DNA from: an uncultured Clostridia bacterium
Lineage (GTDB): Bacteria; Bacillota; Clostridia; Oscillospirales; Acutalibacteraceae
Direction of reading: 5' to 3'
Length of the DNA stretch: 64,000 nucleotides
Assembly: GCA_937892115.1 (NCBI GenBank)
Contig: CALAUI010000024.1
Span: forward strand, 1 to 64,000
Under the pieces are notes generated by a model. That model was not told the origin of the DNA. It saw only the letters and a program-made list of their open reading frames with translations, and made no database searches. How positions within the stretch are numbered: the stretch's first letter is position 1; every line of letters begins with the position of its first letter. Positions 51,231 to 59,630 of the stretch are shown here, in pieces. Both the position numbers and the translations under genes were made by a program.

Positions 51231-52706
51231 TCAGAATGATGCTCCGTTAATGAGAGCAACTATCATCTTGGGTACAATCCACAGAAATCGGGGAAGCCAA
51301 CTCACGAAGGTGTAGACTGCAAGGGAAATAAAGCTCGGTACTACGCCTAATGCATACAAAGCATCGGAGGGAGTATTATCGCCGGTATAGGTCGCCTTTC
51401 CCTTACCCGTTTCCTTGGTAAGAGTAAAAGAATCAATATTGGTGATAAGTCTGCCGCCGTTTTCGTCCGTAAGCTCATCCGAAAGAATATATGAATTGAA
51501 GGTGAGAGTACCGCCTTCAATGCTGACGGAATTAAAGCAGCCACCTACGTTCTCTTCCCTTGTATTTTCCCAGTTTTCACCGTTCCAATAGTTGCCGTAG
51601 CCGTCTCTCTGAATGGTTAGAGCGGCAATATTATCGTTGTCAAGGAACTGACCCGCCATATATTCACGAACCTCATATCTCTTTGAGCCGGCAGTACCTG
51701 CAAGAACGTACGTTACGCCGCCGTCTGCGGGCTTGCCGTTCGTAAGGGGCTTCGTGCGTACGTACTGATGGTCATGTCCGCAGAGAACAAGGTCAACGTC
51801 GCAGGAATCAAGTACGGATGTAAGGGATTCCTGAAGATAAAGGGCATCGGGCCACTTACCGTCTTTACCGAGGGTGTAGGGTGCCTTGTGTGTGCAGACG
51901 ATTTTCCAGTCCTTGTCGGAGGAATTCAGGTCCTTTTTCAGCCAGTCAAGCTGTGAAAGAGAGGTGGAAAGCATATCGTTCGTATTGATAACGGCGATAT
52001 GTGCGTTGCCGTAATCAAAGGAGTAATTTACGCCGTTAAGCGTCTGAACAGATTCACTCACGTCCAGATTGAACATGTTATTAAACCAGTTCCATACGCC
52101 CAGACCGTCGTGATTGCCCGCAACGGGAGCTATGGTCGTGGTCAGACTGATTGAGTCAAAGCTGTCTGCGTAATAATCCCATTCCTCGTTTGTCGAGTCG
52201 TTGGTAAAGTCACCGCAGTTTACGTAAAATCCGGCATCGGGATACATCTCGAGACCTGCCCTGAGAGTATCTGCGCCTTTTTTGAAATTCTCTGCCGATG
52301 ATGCCTGAACGTCTGCGACCGCGATAAATGAGAAGCTGTCGTCACCGTCATCGGTAACGAAGGTGCCCTCATCGCTTCTTACGTCCTTACTGCCTACGGT
52401 GTAGGTATAAACCGTACCGGGCTCAAGACCGGTTACAAGGGCCTTGTGGCAGTAATTGCCCTCCCACTCAAAAACATCATCATATACGATTTCCGGCTGA
52501 GAAGTATTCCCGCCTTCAATCTCAATGAGAGAATCGGTTTGAGTCTTCGTATACCAGCAGAAGCCCCTTGATGAGGAGGCATCTCCGTTAATTGATACGG
52601 AAATTCTGAAGGGAGCATCGTCGCCTTCCGCAAAAGCGGATACGGGGCAAAGGAGCATACCGAGAACAAGGATAATAACCGTAATAACGGATAAACTCTT
52701 TTTCAT
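51231..52706 (-). CDS. Secreted purple-acid-phosphatase-like metallophosphoesterase (copy B)
   Basis: A 491-residue paralogue of copy A. Signal peptide at about 1-27. N-terminal fibronectin-like domain (about 30-120), then metal motifs AVADVQ, NCGDFT, AGNHDG, CTHKAPY and CGHDHQY. The first motif has Gln where copy A has His, so its metal centre may differ. The C-terminal 42 residues (450-491) are strongly hydrophobic with Trp and Phe and end without charges. The frame extends 18 codons upstream into the SDR gene end, but the ATG at 52706 has GGAAGGGAA upstream and starts the signal peptide. Confidence 0.9.
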   Translation of the reverse strand: MKKSLSVITVIILVLGMLLCPVSAFAEGDDAPFRISVSINGDASSSRGFCWYTKTQTDSLIEIEGGNTSQPEIVYDDVFEWEGNYCHKALVTGLEPGTVYTYTVGSKDVRSDEGTFVTDDGDDSFSFIAVADVQASSAENFKKGADTLRAGLEMYPDAGFYVNCGDFTNDSTNEEWDYYADSFDSISLTTTIAPVAGNHDGLGVWNWFNNMFNLDVSESVQTLNGVNYSFDYGNAHIAVINTNDMLSTSLSQLDWLKKDLNSSDKDWKIVCTHKAPYTLGKDGKWPDALYLQESLTSVLDSCDVDLVLCGHDHQYVRTKPLTNGKPADGGVTYVLAGTAGSKRYEVREYMAGQFLDNDNIAALTIQRDGYGNYWNGENWENTREENVGGCFNSVSIEGGTLTFNSYILSDELTDENGGRLITNIDSFTLTKETGKGKATYTGDNTPSDALYALGVVPSFISLAVYTFVSWLPRFLWIVPKMIVALINGASF

Positions 52707-52725
52707 TTTTCCCTTCCTTTCAGAA

Positions 52726-53574
52726 TCAGACACCTGAATAAGCGTTAAAGCCGCCGTCAATGGGAAGAATTACACCTGTAATGAAGCCGGAATAGGTTTC
52801 GTCACAGAAGAATGCAAGAGCACCGCTGAGGTCCTCGGGAGTGCCGAATCTTCTCATGGGTGTATGTGAAATGATTTTTTCGCTTCTTGCGGTAAGTGAG
52901 CCGTCCTCATTGAAGAGAAGGGCATGATTCTGATTTGTTGCAAAGAAACCGGGAGCAATGGCATTTACTCTGATTCCCGCCTCGGCAAAGTGAACTGCAA
53001 GCCACTGTGTGAAGTTGGAAACGCCTGCCTTGGCTGCCGAATATGCGGGGATTCTGGTAAGAGGACAGAAAGCATTCATTGAGGAAATATTGAGAATGCT
53101 GACGTTCTCTCTGCCTATCATATCCTTTGCAAAGCACTGTGTGGTAAGAAGAGTGCCGAGGATATTGAGGTTGAATACGAACTGGATTCCGCTTGCGTCA
53201 AGGTCAAAGAAGGTCTTTACGCCCTCAACCTTGTTATCAAGGTCGCCGTCCTCAAAGATATCCTTCGTGGTGGTACCCTTGGGGTTGTTTCCGCCTGCAC
53301 CGTTGATAAGGATATCGCACTTACCGAGCTTTGAATTGATTTCGCTTCTTGCGGCTTCAAGACTTTCGGGCTCAAGGACGTTACATCCTACGGCAATGGC
53401 AACGCCGCCGTCAGCCGTGATTTCGTCTGCTACGAGCTGCGCCGCTTCCTGTCTTAAATCAAGAACCGCTACTTTAACGCCGAGCTTTGCAAGGTCCTTT
53501 GCAAATCCGCTGCAGAGAACTCCGCCGCCGCCCGTGATAACCGCTACTCTGTTTCTTAAGTTTTCATGAGTCAT
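52726..53574 (-). CDS. SDR-family oxidoreductase, similar to D-mannonate oxidoreductase
   Basis: A 282-residue NAD(P)-dependent short-chain dehydrogenase. The cofactor loop reads TGGGGVLCSG near residue 14, the NAG motif is NGAGGNNPKG, and the active site SSM...YSAAK holds the catalytic Ser, Tyr and Lys. The GGNNPKGTT insertion resembles fructuronate/mannonate-type SDRs (YjmF/UxuB). It overlaps the upstream Gfo/Idh/MocA gene by 11 bp. Substrate is probably a sugar acid or polyol; mannonate is only a family guess. Confidence 0.87.
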   Translation of the reverse strand: MTHENLRNRVAVITGGGGVLCSGFAKDLAKLGVKVAVLDLRQEAAQLVADEITADGGVAIAVGCNVLEPESLEAARSEINSKLGKCDILINGAGGNNPKGTTTKDIFEDGDLDNKVEGVKTFFDLDASGIQFVFNLNILGTLLTTQCFAKDMIGRENVSILNISSMNAFCPLTRIPAYSAAKAGVSNFTQWLAVHFAEAGIRVNAIAPGFFATNQNHALLFNEDGSLTARSEKIISHTPMRRFGTPEDLSGALAFFCDETYSGFITGVILPIDGGFNAYSGV

Positions 53575-54583
53575 ATTCTGTTACCTCAATTCTTTCATTC
53601 TTTGCCGAGGACTCATAGCAGGAGGCAACGATTCTTGCCGCCTTACCGCCTTCAACGGCATCAATTTCAAATTTTCTGCCCGTTTTGATACAATCATAGA
53701 AATCTCTGATAATTGCCTTATGGCCGTGTCCCCAGTAATTTTTGCCTACGAAATCCTCTTCGGAATTACCGCAGATATATTCATAAGCACCATCTTCATT
53801 CAGCTGATATAAGCTCTCGCCTTCTATGCGAAGATTGCCCTTTTCAAGCGTAAGCTCAATCATAACGTCGGAATTTACGGCGTACGCGGTGGTGGCATAG
53901 AGAATACCTTTTACACCGCCCGAAAGCTCCATAATAACGCCGGCGTTATCCTCCACCTCGATTATTCCTCTGAGGTGGTCGTTGGAAACGTGAGCGGTAA
54001 GGGCTTTACAGCCGCCGGCAAGATACTGCATAAGGTCTATTGTGTGAATTGCCTGATTTATCAGCACTCCGCCGCATTCCTTATCTGCCTTGCCGTGCCA
54101 GTCATCGGAGTAATAATCCTCTCCCCTTGACCAGGTAACGAAGGCACGCACACCGAGAAGCTTTCCCAGACTGCCGCCGTCAACGATTTCCTTCGCAGCG
54201 GCGGTGCTGTCGTTATATCTGTTCTGGAAGCACACACCCACCTGCCTGCCCGTTCTCGCCTGGGCATCCGCAAGTGCCTGTGCCTCGCTTATTGATACGG
54301 AGCAGGGCTTTTCAAGGAAAACGTCTGCTCCGCTTTCCATTACTTTGATTGCCATTGGAGTGTGAAGATAGTGCGGGGTGGCAATATGGACACAGTCGGG
54401 ATGCTCGTTTATGAGCATTTCGTCAAGGTCATAGTATGCCCTTGCACCGTACTGCTCTGCCTTCATATCCGCCTTTTCGGGTCTGATATCCACCGCGGCG
54501 ACTATCTGCACGTCTTCAATATCTTTAAGTGCGCTGAAATGATTGCGGGATATGTTTCCACACCCGACTACTGCTACTTTCAT
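53564..54583 (-). CDS. Gfo/Idh/MocA-family oxidoreductase
   Basis: A 339-residue NAD(P)-dependent sugar or polyol dehydrogenase. N-terminal Rossmann motif VAVVGCGNISRNH, the EKP motif in VFLEKPCSVS holding the catalytic Lys, and NQAIHTIDLMQYLAGG with the catalytic His and Asp. The frame extends to a TTG five codons upstream, but the ATG at 54583 has GGAG 6 nt upstream and begins the first beta strand. It lies 15 nt after the fusion gene. The two dehydrogenases of this block may act on successive or epimeric substrates. Confidence 0.92.
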   Translation of the reverse strand: MKVAVVGCGNISRNHFSALKDIEDVQIVAAVDIRPEKADMKAEQYGARAYYDLDEMLINEHPDCVHIATPHYLHTPMAIKVMESGADVFLEKPCSVSISEAQALADAQARTGRQVGVCFQNRYNDSTAAAKEIVDGGSLGKLLGVRAFVTWSRGEDYYSDDWHGKADKECGGVLINQAIHTIDLMQYLAGGCKALTAHVSNDHLRGIIEVEDNAGVIMELSGGVKGILYATTAYAVNSDVMIELTLEKGNLRIEGESLYQLNEDGAYEYICGNSEEDFVGKNYWGHGHKAIIRDFYDCIKTGRKFEIDAVEGGKAARIVASCYESSAKNERIEVTEYDS

Positions 54584-54598
54584 ATCTGTCTCCGTCAA

Positions 54599-56623
54599 TC
54601 AATATGTAGACGACATATCTCCCTGGACCTTTGCCGTTACATTTTCTTTTTCTGCATTACCTGCCGCTATCTTCTTCTGAAGCTCTGCAAAGTAAACGTC
54701 CTCGTCAACGGGAATGGTTACTTCCTTACCGGTCCAGGATGAAAGATGAGCCGCATTGGAAATTGAAAGACCGTTGATACCTTCCTCACCTCTTGCAATA
54801 AGGGGCTCGCCTCTGAGGATTGCTGCGGCAAATCTGCTGACGACCTCGGGATGCTGTCTGTTGACACCGTCTGTTTCAACGTCTTCCCACTCACCCTTGA
54901 TCTTACCGAAGCCCTCTTCGGCATTTCTGAGGTGGTCGCTTACGCGTCTTTCAAGTCTGTAAAGGCGAATTGTTTCGCTGTCTTCAACAATGATTTTTCC
55001 GCCGTCCATGGTGATTTCAAGACGGTTTGTACCGGGGCAGTCACCCGTGGTGGTGATGAACGTACCCGTTGCTCCGTTGGGATATTCGGCATAAATCGTA
55101 ACGTCGTCTTCAACCTCGATATCGTGCCATTTACCCTCATGGCATACTGCCTTGATCTTTGAAGGCATACCGCAGATCCACTGCCACAGATCAAGGTTAT
55201 GGGGGCACTGATTAAGCAGAACGCCGCCGCCTTCACCTGCCCAGGTTGCACGCCATCCGCCCGAATTATAATATGCCTGAGTGCGGTACCAGTCGGTAAT
55301 AATCCAGCTTACTCTCTTGATTTCGCCGAATTCTCCGCTCTGTACAAGCTCTCTCGTCTTTCTGTAAACGCAGTTTGTACGCTGATTGTACATGATGCCG
55401 AATACCAGACCGCTCTTTGCGGCTGCTTCGTTCATCTCTCTTACCTGCTTGGTGTAAACGCCTGCGGGCTTCTCGGTCATAACGTGAAGGCCCTTTGAGA
55501 AGGCATACTGAGCAATGGGGGAATGGAAGTAGTGGGGAGTGGCAATAAGAACCGCGTCAACCTCACCGCTGTCAATAAGTGCTTCCGCACAGTCAAAGGT
55601 TTTGATTGAAGGAATAAGCTCCTTCATCTTTGCGTTTCTTTCGGGAATAAGGTCTGCACAGGCAACGATTTCAACCTCTGTATGCTTGCCTTCAACCTGA
55701 TTTCTGATATGGGATGAACCCATATTACCTACACCGATTATACCCAGACGAACGGGATGTACCTTCTCGGAAACAAGCTTGTGGATTGCACCGCAGGCAG
55801 CTGCAAAGGAAGCATCGTTATCGGGATAAACGTATTTTGAATTCATCTTGAGTGCAAGCTGATCGCTGACCTCAAGCGCCTTAAGACCGTCAAATGTTTT
55901 AAGATGGGGCTCAACGCTGAGGAAAAAGCTCTTGAATCTCTTGTCAAGCTTTCTGAGTATATATTCAAGATTGCCGTCACCCTCACCGGCGGGAACGACT
56001 ATACCGCTGTCTGCAAGGCCGTCCTTGATATGCATATATGTAACGTAATCACAGAGAGCATCAAAGCCCTTCTTCGTATCGTTGCCGTTAAGTACGTAGT
56101 TTGCGGGGTCAAAGATGCAGCCGAGTCTGTCACCGAAGTATTCGGCAATTTCAAGACATCTTTCGGGTGTGTCACCGTAGATGCCTCTCTCGTTTTCGTG
56201 ACAGCAGAGAACACCGTGCTCATTGGCATAGTCAGCCATGGCGGAAAGACGCTTGAATACCTCGTCCTTGTATTCCTCATAGCTTTCACCCTTGGTGAAA
56301 TAGAAGCTGAACATTCTGATGTACTTTGCCTCAAGAATCTTCGCTACTTCCACCGTGTTCTTGAATGCTTCAAAATGGGGCGCGAAGTCGTCGGTAATCT
56401 CAATCTTACCGTAGAAGGAGCCGATGGATGAAACCTTCATATCGCCTTCGTCAAGGGTCTTCTTTAATTCTCTCGCTTCCTCAACCGTGAAGTTTGAAAT
56501 GTTTTTGCCGTCAACGTTGCGAAGCTCAATGAACTCAATGCCGTTCTTGTGACAGGCGGCAATCTGCTCTTTTATTGAGCCCGATGCTTCATCGGCAAAT
56601 GCGGAAAATCTGAAATGTGCCAT
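54599..56623 (-). CDS. Fusion of sugar phosphate isomerase/epimerase and Gfo/Idh/MocA oxidoreductase
   Basis: A 674-residue two-enzyme fusion in one uninterrupted frame. Residues 1-265 are a xylose-isomerase-like TIM barrel with the metal ligands Glu143 (CHENERG), Asp172 (FDPANY), His198 (YMHIKDG) and Glu238 (SVEPH). Residues about 290-640 are a Gfo/Idh/MocA dehydrogenase: cofactor loop GVGNMG at 297-302, EKP at 384-386, and NQCPHNLDLW with His475 and Asp478. Both active sites look intact, so it may isomerise and oxidise in sequence, as IolE/IolI and IolG partners do in inositol degradation. AAGGAGG precedes the start. It opens the six-gene block. Confidence 0.92.
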   Translation of the reverse strand: MAHFRFSAFADEASGSIKEQIAACHKNGIEFIELRNVDGKNISNFTVEEARELKKTLDEGDMKVSSIGSFYGKIEITDDFAPHFEAFKNTVEVAKILEAKYIRMFSFYFTKGESYEEYKDEVFKRLSAMADYANEHGVLCCHENERGIYGDTPERCLEIAEYFGDRLGCIFDPANYVLNGNDTKKGFDALCDYVTYMHIKDGLADSGIVVPAGEGDGNLEYILRKLDKRFKSFFLSVEPHLKTFDGLKALEVSDQLALKMNSKYVYPDNDASFAAACGAIHKLVSEKVHPVRLGIIGVGNMGSSHIRNQVEGKHTEVEIVACADLIPERNAKMKELIPSIKTFDCAEALIDSGEVDAVLIATPHYFHSPIAQYAFSKGLHVMTEKPAGVYTKQVREMNEAAAKSGLVFGIMYNQRTNCVYRKTRELVQSGEFGEIKRVSWIITDWYRTQAYYNSGGWRATWAGEGGGVLLNQCPHNLDLWQWICGMPSKIKAVCHEGKWHDIEVEDDVTIYAEYPNGATGTFITTTGDCPGTNRLEITMDGGKIIVEDSETIRLYRLERRVSDHLRNAEEGFGKIKGEWEDVETDGVNRQHPEVVSRFAAAILRGEPLIARGEEGINGLSISNAAHLSSWTGKEVTIPVDEDVYFAELQKKIAAGNAEKENVTAKVQGDMSSTY

Positions 56624-56638
56624 TAAACATTTCCTCCT

Positions 56639-58933
56639 TTATGTAAAATCACAAATGATTTTATTGCTTTCGTCTGCGGTTACCGAAACCGTCTTGAGCG
56701 GCTCGTCAACGTTATTTACCATTCTGGTGGTAATTGCGTCCTCAACGTTTCTTCTGATACACGAACGCAGGTCTCTTGCACCTCTCGTACCGTCTGCGGA
56801 AAGAGCGGCAATGGCCTTGGTCGCCTTATCGTCATAGGTGAACTTTATACCCTTGTCTGCAAGAGGATTGACAAGCTCATCCAGCAGAAGAGCCGCAATC
56901 TTTTCGTAATCTTCCTGAGTAAGGTCGTTGAATACAACAACTTCGTCAACTCTGCCGATAAACTCGGGTCTCAGGAACTCGTTGAGGGCTTTCATGGTCC
57001 TTTCCTTTGTAGCTTCATTCTTTGTCTTGCCGAAGCCGAGAGCACCGCCTCCGCGGTTGCTGCCCGCGTTGGAGGTCATTATGATGACCGTGTTTTCAAA
57101 GCTGACGTTCCTGCCCTGTGCATCCGTGATTTTTCCTTCGTCAAGTATCTGAAGCAGGATGTTCATAACGTCGGGATGTGCCTTTTCAATCTCGTCAAAG
57201 AGAACTACGGAATAGGGCTTGCGGCGTACCTTTTCGGTAAGCTGACCTGCTTCATCGTAGCCCACGTATCCCGGGGGAGAGCCGATGATTCTTGAAACGG
57301 AGTGCTTCTCCATAAACTCACTCATATCAAGACGGATGAGTGTCTCGGGAGTTTCAAACAGCTCGTTTGCAAGAAGCTTTACAAGCTCCGTCTTACCTAC
57401 ACCGGTAGGTCCTACGAAAATAAACGATGCGGGACGGCGGCGGGGATTTATCTGAACTCTGCCTCTGCGGATTGCCGCACATACAAGCTCAACCGCTTCG
57501 TCCTGACCGATAAGGTGTGCCTTGAGATTCTTTTCCATATCCGCAAGACGGCGAAGGTCGCTTTCAATGACCTTGCTTGCGGGAATACCCGTCCAGAGCT
57601 GAATCACCTTTGCAAGATCTTCCTCCGTTACGAGATTATCGCTTGCCGCTTCCTCAAGCTTTCTGACCTCTTCATTTTTCTGGATAAGCTCGCTCTTGAG
57701 TCTGGCAATCGCTTCGTAATCCGCTTCGGATGCCTCCTCAAGTGTCTTTTCCTGCTGTTCCATTTCGGAAAGCTCGGAAAGAGCAACCTCATAGTCGCTG
57801 ATTGCCTTGTTGCGGAGATTTGCGCAGGTACACGCTTCGTCAAGCAGATCTATCGCCTTGTCGGGCAAAAATCTGTCGTTGATATATCTTTCGCTGAGAA
57901 GCACCGCTTTTTCAACCAGCGTATCGTTTACTCTTACTCTGTGGAAGTTTTCATAATAATCCTTAACGCCCAGAAGCATCTGTGTCGTTTCCGCAACAGA
58001 GGGTTCCTCAACCTTTACGGGCTGAAGACGGCGTTCAAGAGCGGCATCCTTCTCAATATACTTCCTGTATTCCGTGAAGGTGGTGGCTCCGATAATCTGA
58101 ATTTCACCTCTTGAAAGGGAGGGTTTCAGAATATTGGCAGCATTCATCGAGCCCTCGGATTCACCCGCGCCCACAAGCTGATGCACCTCGTCAATGAAGA
58201 GGATGATATTACCCTCCTGCTTGACTTCTTCTATAAGTCCCTTGATTCTGCTTTCAAACTGACCTCTGAACTGCGTACCTGCCACAAGAGCGGCAATGTC
58301 AAGCATCTGGATTTCCTTATCCTTCAGCTTTGCGGGCACTTCGCCTGCGGCAATTCTCAGAGCAAGTCCCTCGGCTATTGCGGTTTTACCTACACCCGGC
58401 TCACCGATAAGGCAGGGATTGTTCTTCGTCCTTCTGCAGAGAATCTGTACACTGCGGTATATTTCGTTATCACGGCCGATGATACGGTCAATCTTGCCGT
58501 TTCTCGCTTTTTCGGTAAGGTCGGTACAGAACTGGGTAAGATACTTGCGCTTCTTATCCTGCTCCTTTTTATCCTTCTTGCCGAAAAGACCGTGCTTCTT
58601 TTCCTTTTCGTCGCTGTCGGACTTTGTGTCGGCGGAATCGCCGTTTTCTTCTCCGCCCATCATTGCGCTTATATTCTGCATGAAGGGCATCGTGCCTGCT
58701 CCGCCCGGCTCAAAGTTGCCGTTTTCAAACATTTCGTTGAACTGGTCGCTGACCTCGTCAAGCTCATCCTCGGATATACCCATTGACTGGATAATATTCT
58801 TGATGGGACCGATATTGAGGTCCATCGCGCATTTCAGACAAAGTCCCTCCTGCGTTGTCTTTTCACCCTCAACCTTGGTCATGAAAAACATCGCGGGTCT
58901 TTGTTTGCATTTTGAGCATAAAACTTGCTTCAT
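56639..58933 (-). CDS. clpE: ATP-dependent Clp protease ATP-binding subunit, ClpE-like
   Basis: A 764-residue Hsp100 unfoldase. The N-terminus has a zinc finger (Cys6, Cys9, Cys32, Cys35) instead of Clp-N repeats, which is the mark of ClpE. AAA1 (about 140-380) has GEPGVGKT and FIDEVHQL, a coiled-coil middle region lies around 395-450, and AAA2 (about 480-750) has GPTGVGKT and LFDEIEKAH. The LGF tripeptide near residue 650 fits the ClpP-docking loop. An acidic, Lys-rich linker (about 95-130) is not typical. It lies 12 nt after pgsA and 15 nt before the fusion gene. No CtsR operator was found. Confidence 0.9.
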   Translation of the reverse strand: MKQVLCSKCKQRPAMFFMTKVEGEKTTQEGLCLKCAMDLNIGPIKNIIQSMGISEDELDEVSDQFNEMFENGNFEPGGAGTMPFMQNISAMMGGEENGDSADTKSDSDEKEKKHGLFGKKDKKEQDKKRKYLTQFCTDLTEKARNGKIDRIIGRDNEIYRSVQILCRRTKNNPCLIGEPGVGKTAIAEGLALRIAAGEVPAKLKDKEIQMLDIAALVAGTQFRGQFESRIKGLIEEVKQEGNIILFIDEVHQLVGAGESEGSMNAANILKPSLSRGEIQIIGATTFTEYRKYIEKDAALERRLQPVKVEEPSVAETTQMLLGVKDYYENFHRVRVNDTLVEKAVLLSERYINDRFLPDKAIDLLDEACTCANLRNKAISDYEVALSELSEMEQQEKTLEEASEADYEAIARLKSELIQKNEEVRKLEEAASDNLVTEEDLAKVIQLWTGIPASKVIESDLRRLADMEKNLKAHLIGQDEAVELVCAAIRRGRVQINPRRRPASFIFVGPTGVGKTELVKLLANELFETPETLIRLDMSEFMEKHSVSRIIGSPPGYVGYDEAGQLTEKVRRKPYSVVLFDEIEKAHPDVMNILLQILDEGKITDAQGRNVSFENTVIIMTSNAGSNRGGGALGFGKTKNEATKERTMKALNEFLRPEFIGRVDEVVVFNDLTQEDYEKIAALLLDELVNPLADKGIKFTYDDKATKAIAALSADGTRGARDLRSCIRRNVEDAITTRMVNNVDEPLKTVSVTADESNKIICDFT

Positions 58934-58945
58934 TTCGTTTTCCTC

Positions 58946-59617
58946 TTATTTTTCGGATTCGTTTGCCTTTTTCTCTTTTCTCTGCTTAAGCTGTTCCTTT
59001 ACACCGGGGATGTAGCTGAAGAAAGCAATGAGTGTAAGAATAAGACTGATAACTACGAGAACTATCATAACGGGAGTGGGATAAACAAGATTTGTCGTTC
59101 CCGCAATTGCATTTACCACTTCGATTCCCTTGCCGAAAGCAATCATGGAGATCATAATCAGATAGAATGCAAACGTTGCAACCTTACCCGGCATTTCCGC
59201 TGCCGTGGGACGAAGGCCCATTGCAATCATTATCACGGAGCCCACTACCATAATTGCTTCCTTAACGAGGAAAGCGATGAATACGTAGCTGAACGCATGA
59301 ATGACGGAATCGTCGGATTTGCCGAAAGTGATGAAGAATACAACTGCTATGGTAATCTGTGTAAGCTTATCGGCAAGGGGGTCAAGAAGCTTACCCAGAG
59401 CGCTTATCTGATTGAATCTGCGGGCAATCTTGCCGTCAAAGAAGTCGCTGAGTCCCGAAAGAGCGAGCACAACAACGCTCCAGATATATCCTTCTCTTGT
59501 ACCCTTGAGGAAAAGTACCGCAAAAATCGGCACCATGATAATTCTCAGGAATGAGAGAAGATTGGGAATTGTCCACACGTTTGAAAAAATGTCTTTGATG
59601 TTTGTTTTGGTATCCAT
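58946..59617 (-). CDS. pgsA: CDP-diacylglycerol-glycerol-3-phosphate 3-phosphatidyltransferase
   Basis: A 223-residue integral membrane enzyme for phosphatidylglycerol synthesis. The CDP-alcohol phosphotransferase motif is complete: DFFDGKIARRFNQISALGKL followed by LDPLADKL, giving the DG-AR-G-D-D pattern. PNLLSFLRIIMVPIFAVL is the standard N-terminal helix. A central hydrophilic insertion is longer than usual. The ATG at 59617 (GGAGG upstream) was preferred to a frame that starts inside the DUF5711 gene. Confidence 0.93.
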   Translation of the reverse strand: MDTKTNIKDIFSNVWTIPNLLSFLRIIMVPIFAVLFLKGTREGYIWSVVVLALSGLSDFFDGKIARRFNQISALGKLLDPLADKLTQITIAVVFFITFGKSDDSVIHAFSYVFIAFLVKEAIMVVGSVIMIAMGLRPTAAEMPGKVATFAFYLIMISMIAFGKGIEVVNAIAGTTNLVYPTPVMIVLVVISLILTLIAFFSYIPGVKEQLKQRKEKKANESEK

Positions 59618-59630
59618 AATTACCTCCGTG

